Source: Streptomyces lilacinus (GTDB lineage Bacteria; Actinomycetota; Actinomycetes; Streptomycetales; Streptomycetaceae). Taken from it: a stretch of DNA of 5,871 nucleotides. This document shows positions 1 through 5,867 of the stretch, piece after piece. Positions within the stretch are counted from its first letter, which is position 1; every line of letters begins with the position of its first letter. Position numbers and translations under genes: made by a program. The DNA lies in assembly GCA_000715685.1 (NCBI GenBank), contig KL569461.1:23893-29763 (forward strand), read 5' to 3'. The notes beneath the pieces were generated by a model that was not told the origin of the DNA, did no database searches, and saw only the letters and a list, made by a program, of their open reading frames with translations.

Positions 1-1
1 G

Positions 2-20
2 AGATGTGTATAAGAGACAG
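2..20 (+). other. Tn5 mosaic-end / Nextera adapter remnant (left end)
   Basis: The 19 bases AGATGTGTATAAGAGACAG are an exact match to the hyperactive-Tn5 mosaic end used in tagmentation libraries. The matching inverted copy lies at the other end of the window. Translation of this stretch gives MCIRDS in one frame and MYKRQ in another, both familiar false N-termini in assembled data. It is synthetic sequence left on the contig, and genomic DNA begins at about position 21. Confidence 0.97.
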
Positions 21-549
21 CTACAAGGACGGCAAGAAGCTGGTGCTCCGCTTCGTCCTGCCCCAGGGCAGCGGCGCCGAGCCGCTGCGGGCCGTGGGCG
101 AGCGCATCGCCCGCCAGCTCGACGCGATCGGGGTGCGCACCGAGCTCGTCAAGGTGGACGACGCCGCCTTCTTCAAGGACCACATCGCCGCCGGCAACTT
201 CGACCTGGCCCTCTACGGCTGGCCGACCGGCGCCTTCCCCGCCACCGAGGCCCGGCCCGTCTTCGCCAAGCCCCAGCCCGCGGCGGACGGCACGCTGCAG
301 GTCGAGCAGAACTACACCCGCGTCGGCACCGACCAGATCGACCGCCTCTTCGAGCAGGCGGCCCTGGAGCTGGACGAGGACGCCTCCCGCGACCTGGTCT
401 CCCGCGCCGACGCCCGTATCTGGGCGGTGGCGGGCTCGCTGCCGCTCTACCAGCGCCCGGAGCTGGTGGCCGCGCGCAAGACGGTGGCCAACGCGGGAGC
501 CTTCGGCCTGGCGACGCCGCGCTACCAGGACATGGGCTTCCTGCGCTGA
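21..549 (+). CDS. ABC-type substrate-binding protein (family 5, LpqW-like), C-terminal part only
   Basis: This is the 3' end of a gene cut by the library adapter. The 175 visible residues start YKDGKK and end in GFLR before TGA at 547-549. Seen: the segment KKLVLRFVLPQGSG followed by a helix (EPLRAVGERIARQLDAIGV) and the strand RTELVKVD. This matches the C-terminal alpha/beta lobe of SBP_bac_5 proteins, where an effective ligand-binding half-domain rebuilds after the hinge. DLALYGWPTG, the LPLYQRPELVA segment and the final NAGAFG / YQDMGF motif resemble the actinobacterial 'ABC transporter family substrate-binding protein' group that includes mycobacterial LpqW. In mycobacteria LpqW acts in lipomannan/lipoarabinomannan synthesis rather than peptide import, but whether this homologue does so cannot be judged from a fragment. 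No permease or ATPase follows it: the next gene is typA, separated by a terminator-like hairpin, so it looks like a stand-alone or last-in-operon lipoprotein gene. Family assignment is fairly sure; LpqW orthology is an inference. Confidence 0.8.
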
Positions 550-555
550 GCCGTG

Positions 556-589
556 CCGCCGGAGGGGCCGGAATCGGTCCCTCCGGTGG
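556..589 (+). terminator. Stem-loop terminator after the LpqW-like gene
   Basis: A hairpin begins 7 nt after the stop codon. Arm 556-569 pairs with arm 576-589 over 14 bp, including two G-U wobbles (558/587 and 567/578), around a six-base GGAATC loop that can close one further G-C pair. The 8-bp core CCGGAGGG/CCCTCCGG is perfect. No T-tract follows, which is common for actinobacterial terminators. It probably ends the upstream transcript and separates it from typA; mRNA 3'-end protection is the alternative. Confidence 0.6.
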
Positions 590-768
590 TCCGGGGCCCC
601 GAGCCCGTAGGGAAAACCCCAGGTCAGAGGCATCGCCAGCGGCCTGAGGCGGCCAAATGGGGCAGCGCCCCGTACCATGGAAGTGGCCGCGGCGTGATCA
701 AGCCCGGCGGGCGCGCGTGCCGGACCGTACGCGCCGCCATCCACGATTCCGGGAGAAGCGCCGCAAGT
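590..768 (+). promoter_or_regulatory. Upstream region and leader of typA, with a weak -10 candidate
   Basis: There is no gene here. The typA reading frame stays open upstream to 553, but that extension looks like untranslated GC-rich sequence. TACCAT at 673-678 fits the TAnnnT pattern of actinobacterial -10 elements, though I see no good -35 at 16-18 nt. A small perfect hairpin (659-663 with 667-671) lies just before it. A second possible hairpin, 706-715 with 730-738 (one bulged G), lies in the presumed leader. The purine-rich stretch GGGAGAAG at 751-758 is the probable ribosome binding site. The promoter call is tentative because GC-rich DNA yields such matches by chance. Confidence 0.3.
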
Positions 769-2673
769 ATGCCCACCCGTCACGACATCCGTAACGTCGC
801 CATCGTCGCCCACGTCGACCACGGCAAGACGACCATCGTCGACGCCATGCTCAAGCAGGCCGGTGCCTTCGCCGCGCACCAGCTCGACTCCGTCGACGAC
901 CGAGTCATGGACTCGAACGACCTGGAGCGTGAGAAGGGCATCACGATCCTCGCCAAGAACACGGCGGTGAAGTACCACCCCAAGGACGGCGGCGAGCCGA
1001 TCACCATCAACATCATCGACACCCCCGGCCACGCCGACTTCGGTGGCGAGGTCGAGCGCGGTCTGTCGATGGTGGACGCGGTCGTGCTGCTGGTGGACGC
1101 CTCCGAGGGTCCGCTGCCGCAGACCCGCTTCGTGCTCCGCAAGGCGCTCCAGCAGCGGAAGCCGGTCATCCTGTGCATCAACAAGACGGACCGTCCGGAC
1201 TCCCGCATCGACGAGGTCGTCAACGAGACGTACGACCTCTTCCTGGACCTGGACGCGGACGAGGACCAGATCGAGTTCCCGATCGTCTACGCCTGCGGCC
1301 GTGACGGCATCGCCTCGCTGACCAAGCCGGAGGACGGCACCGTCCCCGCGGACAGCACCAACCTGGAGCCGTTCTTCTCCACCATCCTGGAGCACGTCCC
1401 GGCCCCGACGTACGAGGAGGACGCGCCGCTCCAGGCCCACGTCACCAACCTCGACGCCGACAACTTCCTCGGCCGCATCGCGCTGCTCCGCGTCGAGCAG
1501 GGCGAGCTCCGCAAGGGTCAGACCGTCGCGTGGATCAAGCGTGACGGCACGGTCTCCAACGTCCGCATCACCGAGCTGATGATGACCGAGGCCCTCACCC
1601 GCAAGCCCGCCGAGGTGGCCGGCCCCGGTGACATCTGCGCCGTCGCCGGTATCCCCGACATCATGATCGGCGAGACCCTGGCCGACCCGGAGAACCCGGT
1701 CGCGCTGCCCCTGATCACGGTCGACGAGCCCGCGATCTCCATGACCATCGGCACCAACACCTCGCCGCTGGTCGGCCGCGGTGGCACGGGCAAGGGCGCG
1801 GACGCCAAGTCCGCGGTCAAGGACCGCAAGGTCACCGCCCGCCAGGTCAAGGACCGTCTGGACCGCGAGCTGGTCGGTAACGTCTCGCTGCGCGTCCTGG
1901 ACACCGAGCGCCCCGACGCCTGGGAGGTGCAGGGCCGCGGTGAGCTGGCGCTGGCCATCCTGGTCGAGCAGATGCGCCGCGAGGGCTTCGAGATGACCAT
2001 CGGCAAGCCCCAGGTCGTCACCAAGGAGGTCGACGGCAAGGTCCACGAGCCCGTCGAGCGCCTCACGGTCGACGTGCCCGAGGAGCACATGGGCGCCGTC
2101 ACCCAGCTCATGGGCACCCGCAAGGGCCGCATGGACAACATGTCCAACCACGGCTCCGGCTGGGTCCGCATGGAGTTCGTCGTCCCGTCCCGCGGTCTGA
2201 TCGGCTTCCGCACGGAGTTCCTGACGAACACCCGCGGCACCGGCATCGCCCACTCCATCCACGAGGGCCACGAGCCGTGGTTCGGCGAGCTGAAGACCCG
2301 TAACAACGGCTCCCTGGTCGCCGACCGCGCCGGTGCCGTCACCGCCTTCGCGATGACGAACCTCCAGGAGCGCGGCGTGCTCTTCACCGACCCGGGCACC
2401 GAGGTGTACGAGGGCATGATCGTCGGCGAGAACTCGCGCGCCGACGACATGGACGTCAACATCACCAAGGAGAAGAAGCTCACCAACATGCGCTCCTCCT
2501 CCGCCGACTCCTTCGAGGCGATCGTCCCGCCGCGCAAGCTGTCGCTGGAGCAGTCCCTGGAGTTCTGCCGCGACGACGAGTGCGTCGAGGTGACCCCGGA
2601 GGCCGTCCGCATCCGCAAGGTCGTCCTGGACCAGAAGGAGCGCGGCCGCACCGCGTCGCGCGCCAAGCGCTGA
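769..2673 (+). CDS. typA: Ribosome-associated translational GTPase TypA/BipA
   Basis: This encodes a complete 634-residue protein, close to the usual length of about 600-640. TypA/BipA is an EF-G-like GTPase that binds the 70S ribosome and supports ribosome assembly and stress adaptation, notably at low temperature. Domain I carries all GTPase motifs: G1 AHVDHGKT (14-21), switch/G2 EREKGITI (53-60), G3 DTPGH (84-88) and G4 NKTD (138-141). A beta-barrel domain II follows (about 215-300, QAHVTNLDADNFLGRIALLRV). Then comes the EF-G-like alpha/beta domain (about 405-490, EPVERLTVDVPEEHMGAV) and the TypA-specific C-terminal domain with PSRGLIGFRTEF, AMTNLQERG and KKLTNMRSSSAD. ATG 769 (MPTRHDIRN) is chosen because the G1 motif follows at the standard distance and the 72 codons upstream of it show no protein-like composition. 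A lysine/glycine-rich stretch at about 338-353 (RGGTGKGADAK region) is longer than in E. coli BipA. The gene appears monocistronic, with hairpins on both sides. Identification is secure. Confidence 0.97.
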   Translation: MPTRHDIRNVAIVAHVDHGKTTIVDAMLKQAGAFAAHQLDSVDDRVMDSNDLEREKGITILAKNTAVKYHPKDGGEPITINIIDTPGHADFGGEVERGLSMVDAVVLLVDASEGPLPQTRFVLRKALQQRKPVILCINKTDRPDSRIDEVVNETYDLFLDLDADEDQIEFPIVYACGRDGIASLTKPEDGTVPADSTNLEPFFSTILEHVPAPTYEEDAPLQAHVTNLDADNFLGRIALLRVEQGELRKGQTVAWIKRDGTVSNVRITELMMTEALTRKPAEVAGPGDICAVAGIPDIMIGETLADPENPVALPLITVDEPAISMTIGTNTSPLVGRGGTGKGADAKSAVKDRKVTARQVKDRLDRELVGNVSLRVLDTERPDAWEVQGRGELALAILVEQMRREGFEMTIGKPQVVTKEVDGKVHEPVERLTVDVPEEHMGAVTQLMGTRKGRMDNMSNHGSGWVRMEFVVPSRGLIGFRTEFLTNTRGTGIAHSIHEGHEPWFGELKTRNNGSLVADRAGAVTAFAMTNLQERGVLFTDPGTEVYEGMIVGENSRADDMDVNITKEKKLTNMRSSSADSFEAIVPPRKLSLEQSLEFCRDDECVEVTPEAVRIRKVVLDQKERGRTASRAKR

Positions 2674-2689
2674 CGCGTCGTCACCCTCC

Positions 2690-2735
2690 CCGGAGGCCCG
2701 GCATCGGATTCCGATGCCGGGCCTCCGGCGTTTTT
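2690..2735 (+). terminator. Intrinsic terminator of typA
   Basis: A perfect 18-bp GC-rich stem (2690-2707 with 2711-2728) with a three-base ATT loop is followed after two bases by five T residues (2731-2735). It begins 16 nt after the typA stop. This is a canonical Rho-independent terminator and the clearest one in the window. It shows that the downstream transporter operon needs its own promoter. Confidence 0.93.
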
Positions 2736-2739
2736 CGTC

Positions 2740-2963
2740 CGGATAGCGGGCCTCCCGCTCCGGATGTCGTGTTAACAGTCCGTTTCGTAGGTGTCTGTCT
2801 GTGCTGTCTTTGTCCGCATTTCGAACGAGTCGCGTTGATCGATGTGACCAAAGCGAGACCCAGTAAGAGTGGTTTAAAGGGCGGCTGTACTTAATAGTTG
2901 GGTTCACTGAGCTCGGGTCAATGGGTCACGCGCTGTGGGGAGCGCCGACTCACGAGCACACTC
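2740..2963 (+). promoter_or_regulatory. Low-GC upstream region, probable promoter of the peptide transporter operon
   Basis: This gap between the typA terminator and the lipoprotein gene holds no convincing gene. By direct count, 2761-2880 is 60 G/C of 120 (50%), clearly below its surroundings. It includes the palindrome TGTTAACA (2770-2777), a TTGATC that could be a partial -35 (2835-2840), and the AT-rich stretch TACTTAATAG (2888-2897), which could hold a -10. However, no -35/-10 pair with normal 16-18 nt spacing is convincing. Two adjacent 8-bp direct repeats, GGGTCAAT and GGGTCACG (2915-2930), lie just downstream with a related GGGTTCAC at 2900-2907, and could bind a regulator. The region is very probably the promoter by position; the exact start site is not resolved. 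Confidence 0.5.
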
Positions 2964-3017
2964 GAGGTGCCGGTTCCGTCTCCGCTGTCAGGGGTGTCAG
3001 CGTGGGACCGGCGCCTC
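2964..3017 (+). promoter_or_regulatory. Long hairpin in the 5' leader of the lipoprotein gene
   Basis: Arm 2964-2977 pairs with 3004-3017 over 14 bp (two G-U pairs, 2968/3013 and 2975/3006). A second 5-bp stem inside it, CGCTG/CAGCG (2983-2987 with 2998-3002), encloses a ten-base loop, with an asymmetric bulge between the two. The structure ends 24 nt before the Shine-Dalgarno site, so it does not sequester it directly. No T-tract follows, so it is not an obvious terminator. Possible roles are mRNA 5'-end stabilisation, an attenuator, or a DNA operator. The pairing is seen; the role is inferred. Confidence 0.45.
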
Positions 3018-3041
3018 ACTCGTAGGGACAAGTGGACTCTT

Positions 3042-3048
3042 GAGGAGG
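3042..3048 (+). promoter_or_regulatory. Strong ribosome binding site of the lipoprotein gene
   Basis: GAGGAGG lies 7 nt upstream of ATG 3056. This is near-ideal Shine-Dalgarno complementarity and spacing, and it fixes the start. It fits the high expression expected of a transporter's binding protein. Confidence 0.85.
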
Positions 3049-3055
3049 CATACCC

Positions 3056-4693
3056 ATGCGCGGTGCCAGGAGCGCCAAGTGGGTCACGTGCGCGATAGTC
3101 GTGGCGCTGGCCGCGACTGCTTGTGGCGGTGACAAAAGCGACAGCGGAAGCGGTCTGACGGACGGAAAGGTCGACCCCAACGGGACGATCACCGTGCACA
3201 CCGGTGAGCCGCAGAACCCGCTGCAGCCGGCGAACGCGAAGGAAGTGCAGGGTCACCGGGTGCTGAACACCCTGTTCTCGACCCTGGTGACGTACGAGTC
3301 CGGCACTGCCAAGATCGTGAACGTCAACGCCGAGTCGGTGACGTCCACCGACGCGCAGCACTGGACGGTCAAGCTCAAGCCGGGCTGGAAGTTCCACAAC
3401 GGCGAGCCGGTGACCGCGCAGTCCTACGTGGACTCCTGGAACTGGTCGGCAAACACCAAGAACAACCAGATCAACTCGAACTGGTTCAGCGACATCGAGG
3501 GCTTCGACGACGTCCACCCGGAGAAGGGTGACCCGAAGTCCGACAAGATGGCGGGCCTGAAGGTCGTCAACGAGAACGAGTTCACGATCTCGCTGAAGAC
3601 CAAGGTCCCGTACTTCAACTACAAGCTGGGCTACATCGTCTGGGCCCCGCTGCCCAAGGCGTTCTTCGCCGACCCGAAGGCCTACGGCGAGAAGCCGGTC
3701 GGTAACGGCCCGTACCAGTTCTCCTCCTGGGCGCACAACGACAAGATCGTCGTGAAGCGCTGGGACGGCTACCAGGGTGCGAACAAGGCCAAGAACGGCG
3801 GCATCACCTTCAAGAACTACACCACCGCCGACGCCGCCTACAACGACCTGCGCTCGGACAACCTCGACTGGGTCGAGCAGATCCCCGACACGTCGCTGAC
3901 CAGCTACAAGCAGGACCTCGGCGACCGCGCGGCCACGGTGGAGTACTCGGCGATCCAGGACGTCGCCGTCGCGTACTACACCGACCAGTGGAAGAGCATC
4001 GACAACAAGGTCGTCCAGGGCCTGTCGATGGCGGTGGACCGCGAGACCATCACCAAGAACACCCTCCACGGCACCCGCATCCCGGCGAACAGCTTCGTCG
4101 CCAAGGGCGTGCTGGGCTACCAGGCCAACTCCTGCGGCGAGGCCTGCACCTTCAACCCCGAGAAGGCCAAGCAGCTCATCAAGGAGGGCGGCGGTGTTCC
4201 GGGCAACAAGATCTCGATCCAGTACAACGCCGACCTGAACCACAAGCCGTGGGTCGACGCGGTCTGCAACAGCATCCGCACCAACACCGGTGTCGACTGC
4301 GTCGGCGACGGCAAGCCCAACTTCAAGGCGGACCTCGACGTCCGTGAGAAGAAGCAGGTCAAGTCGCTGTACCGGTCGGGCTGGAACCTCGACTACCCCG
4401 TCAACGCCAACTTCCTGCGCGACCTCTACGGCTCCAAGGCCGATGGCAACCAGGGTGGTTACGAGAACAAGGAGTTCGACGAGCTGGCGGCCAAGGCCGA
4501 CAACGTCAACTCCCTCGACGAGTCGGTGAAGCTCTACCAGGAGGCCGAGAAGGCCCTCACCAAGAAGCTTCCCGTGATCCCGCTGTGGTACTACGCCGTC
4601 AACTCCGGTCAGTCCACCAAGATCTACGACAAGATCAAGTACGGCCAGGACGGTGAGCCCCTCTTCTGGGCCATCCAGGTCAAGCAGAAGTAA
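3056..4693 (+). CDS. Peptide ABC transporter substrate-binding lipoprotein (SBP family 5, DppA/OppA type)
   Basis: The 545-residue product is the extracellular peptide-capturing component of a dipeptide/oligopeptide importer. It starts with a lipoprotein signal peptide: positively charged MRGARSAK, a hydrophobic stretch at about 9-19, and an LAATAC lipobox with lipid-anchored Cys23, followed by the flexible linker GGDKSDSGSG. The mature protein shows the family-5 order: EPQNPLQPAN near the N-terminus of the domain, the signature-like VKLKPGWKFHNGEPVTAQSY (105-124), GNGPYQFSSW, and LSMAVDRETI (323-332). It ends in a C-terminal lobe with the RSGWNLDYP and IPLWYYAVNSG segments. Mature cysteines occur as 360/364 and 404/415, compatible with two extracytoplasmic disulfides. 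Length is typical. A strong RBS precedes the ATG. The gene heads an operon with the permease at 4852. Peptide is the usual substrate for this subfamily in Streptomyces, but specificity (dipeptide, oligopeptide, signalling peptide or other) cannot be read from the sequence. I cannot tell whether it corresponds to a named system such as BldK. Confidence 0.93.
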   Translation: MRGARSAKWVTCAIVVALAATACGGDKSDSGSGLTDGKVDPNGTITVHTGEPQNPLQPANAKEVQGHRVLNTLFSTLVTYESGTAKIVNVNAESVTSTDAQHWTVKLKPGWKFHNGEPVTAQSYVDSWNWSANTKNNQINSNWFSDIEGFDDVHPEKGDPKSDKMAGLKVVNENEFTISLKTKVPYFNYKLGYIVWAPLPKAFFADPKAYGEKPVGNGPYQFSSWAHNDKIVVKRWDGYQGANKAKNGGITFKNYTTADAAYNDLRSDNLDWVEQIPDTSLTSYKQDLGDRAATVEYSAIQDVAVAYYTDQWKSIDNKVVQGLSMAVDRETITKNTLHGTRIPANSFVAKGVLGYQANSCGEACTFNPEKAKQLIKEGGGVPGNKISIQYNADLNHKPWVDAVCNSIRTNTGVDCVGDGKPNFKADLDVREKKQVKSLYRSGWNLDYPVNANFLRDLYGSKADGNQGGYENKEFDELAAKADNVNSLDESVKLYQEAEKALTKKLPVIPLWYYAVNSGQSTKIYDKIKYGQDGEPLFWAIQVKQK

Positions 4694-4719
4694 GACCAAG
4701 GGACACGGACAACCGTAAG

Positions 4720-4753
4720 GCCGGTGCCGCCGATTCGAGTCGGCGGCACCGGC
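4720..4753 (+). terminator. Intercistronic stem-loop between lipoprotein and permease genes
   Basis: A perfect 14-bp GC-rich inverted repeat (4720-4733 with 4740-4753) with loop TTCGAG starts 27 nt after the lipoprotein stop codon. It lacks a T-tract. Its position between a binding-protein gene and its permease is the classic site of a leaky terminator or 3'-end-protecting structure that makes the binding protein more abundant than the membrane subunits. The repeat is certain; whether it terminates or stabilises is inference. Confidence 0.65.
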
Positions 4754-4851
4754 GCACCCGTAGACGCGCCGCACCCTCAATTCCCCCCACCTACAAGGGG
4801 CGTCAGGCTGCCCGGCGTCGTTTCGCGGGCTGCGACTGACTTGGAGGCATG

Positions 4852-5778
4852 ATGGGGCGTTACGTCGCGCGGCGACTGCTCCAGATGATCCCGGTTTTCA
4901 TCGGGACCACGCTACTGATTTTCTTGATGGTGCACTGGCTCCCCGGCGACCCGATCAAGGCGCTGTGGGGCGACAAGGTGCCCGACCCGGCCCAGGTCGA
5001 GGCGCTGCGCCACAAGTACGGGTTCGACCTCCCCCTGTGGGAGCAGTACTGGAACTACATGGTCGACCTCGTCCAGGGACAGTTCGGCGAGACCTTCGGC
5101 GGTCGCCAGGTCTCCGACATCATGGGCGAGTCCTTCCCGGTGACCATCCGACTGGCGATCGTCGCGTTCGTCATCGAGGTCGTCCTCGGCATCACCCTCG
5201 GCGTCTTCGCAGGCCTCAAGGCCGGCCGGGCGCTCGACACGGCCGTGCTGATCTTCACCCTGCTGGTGATCTCGGTTCCGGTCTTCGTCCTCGGCTACAT
5301 CTTCCAGACCGTCTTCGCGGTCGAACTGGGCTGGGTGACGCCGAACGTCAAGGATTCCGAGGACATCACCCAGCTGATCCTGCCGGGCGCCGTGCTCGGC
5401 TCCCTCTCGCTCGCCTACGTGGCGCGGCTGACCCGCACCACCATCAGCGAGAACCTGCGCTCCGACTACATGCGCACCGCGCTCGCCAAGGGCCTGCCGC
5501 GGCGCCGGATCGTCGGCGTGCACCTGCTGCGCAACTCGCTCATCCCCGTCGTCACCTTCCTCGGCACCGACATCGGCGCCCTGATGGGCGGCGCGATCGT
5601 GACCGAGGGCATCTTCAACGTGCAGGGCGTCGGCCAGCAGCTCTACCGGGCTGTCAACCAGGGCGAGGGCACCACCACGGTCGGCATCGTGACCGTCCTG
5701 GTCCTCGTCTTCCTCTTCACCAGCCTGATCGTCGACCTGCTCTACGCGGTCCTGGACCCGAGGATCCGGTATGCCTGA
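4852..5778 (+). CDS. Peptide ABC transporter permease, DppB/OppB type
   Basis: The 308-residue product is a BPD_transp_1 inner-membrane permease, one half of the peptide importer channel. Two ATGs lie in tandem (4849 and 4852). GGAGG at 4843-4847 is only 1 nt from the first but 4 nt from the second, and MGRYVARRLLQ is a family-like N-terminus, so 4852 is preferred. Membrane segments appear at about 12-30, 98-122, 130-157, 175-193, 228-255 and 276-300. Between the first and second lies the LPGDP motif and the extracytoplasmic VEALRHKYGFDLPLWEQY region typical of DppB/OppB. The EAA loop that docks on the ATPase is visible as YMRTALAKGLPRRRIVG (206-222). The C-terminus DPRIRYA is the normal family ending. 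A small cluster of uncommon codons (CTA, ATT, TTG) falls in the first membrane segment. It follows the lipoprotein gene across a 158-nt gap with a stem-loop and overlaps the next gene by 8 nt, so it is part of the same operon. Confidence 0.95.
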   Translation: MGRYVARRLLQMIPVFIGTTLLIFLMVHWLPGDPIKALWGDKVPDPAQVEALRHKYGFDLPLWEQYWNYMVDLVQGQFGETFGGRQVSDIMGESFPVTIRLAIVAFVIEVVLGITLGVFAGLKAGRALDTAVLIFTLLVISVPVFVLGYIFQTVFAVELGWVTPNVKDSEDITQLILPGAVLGSLSLAYVARLTRTTISENLRSDYMRTALAKGLPRRRIVGVHLLRNSLIPVVTFLGTDIGALMGGAIVTEGIFNVQGVGQQLYRAVNQGEGTTTVGIVTVLVLVFLFTSLIVDLLYAVLDPRIRYA

Positions 5779-5848
5779 CGTGACCAAGACCCCCGACGCG
5801 TCCGCGACGGAGACCGCGGCGGCCGCCGGCGAGGCCGCGGTCGTGGCG
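5771..5848 (+). CDS. Start of the next transporter gene, probably DppC/OppC-type permease (N-terminal 26 codons)
   Basis: ATG 5771 lies inside the end of the permease gene and overlaps it by 8 nt (ATGCCTGA contains that gene's stop), with AGGA at 5761-5764 as a plausible ribosome binding site 6 nt upstream. The 26 codons (MPDVTKTPDASATE, then an Ala/Glu-rich stretch) give a hydrophilic cytoplasmic tail with no membrane segment yet, as is common ahead of the first helix of DppC/OppC proteins in actinobacteria. The gene is cut exactly where the adapter begins. The overlap suggests translational coupling with the preceding permease. The start is well supported; the product is inferred only from operon order. 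Confidence 0.6.
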
Positions 5849-5867
5849 CTGTCTCTTATACACATCT
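5849..5867 (-). other. Tn5 mosaic-end / Nextera adapter remnant (right end)
   Basis: CTGTCTCTTATACACATCT is the exact reverse complement of the 19-bp mosaic end at the left edge. The last four bases of the window (CTGA) lie outside it and are probably adapter-derived too, being close to the i7-side adapter continuation CCGA with one mismatch. Genomic DNA ends at about 5848. Any reading frame starting here, such as the long minus-strand one beginning MCIRDS, is artificial. Confidence 0.97.

Noticed and set aside
553..768. 72-residue N-terminal extension of TypA
   Set aside because: The open frame continues upstream only because GC-rich DNA lacks stops. The segment overlaps the terminator hairpin of the previous gene, and MPTRHDIRN at 769 is the normal TypA start.
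1518..2684. 388-codon minus-strand open frame opposite typA
   Set aside because: It is a shadow of the conserved typA gene, Ser/Arg/Thr-rich and without recognisable motifs. Its start lies next to the typA terminator with no promoter or RBS support.
2580..2894. Small plus-strand gene spanning the end of typA and the intergenic region
   Set aside because: It overlaps typA out of frame and reads straight through the intrinsic terminator hairpin, with no RBS or protein-like pattern.
2850..2940. Riboswitch, T-box or tRNA-like element in the low-GC region
   Set aside because: I looked for T-box, cloverleaf and common riboswitch cores and found no matching conserved sequence or closing stems.
2898..3132. 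Short plus-strand frames in the leader of the lipoprotein gene, considered as a leader peptide or small protein
   Set aside because: No convincing Shine-Dalgarno precedes them. One starts at 2935 and runs into the lipoprotein signal sequence out of frame, and neither has the residue bias of a regulatory leader peptide.
2918..4780. 620-codon minus-strand open frame opposite the lipoprotein gene
   Set aside because: The composition is dominated by Val, Leu, Gly, Asp and Arg, as expected from the complement of high-GC codons. The plus-strand frame has a lipobox, family motifs and a strong RBS.
4912..5865. Long minus-strand open frame beginning MCIRDS
   Set aside because: Its start codon is inside the adapter, and it runs antisense to the clear permease gene as a GC-rich mirror frame with low-complexity Asp/Val/Gly-rich composition.
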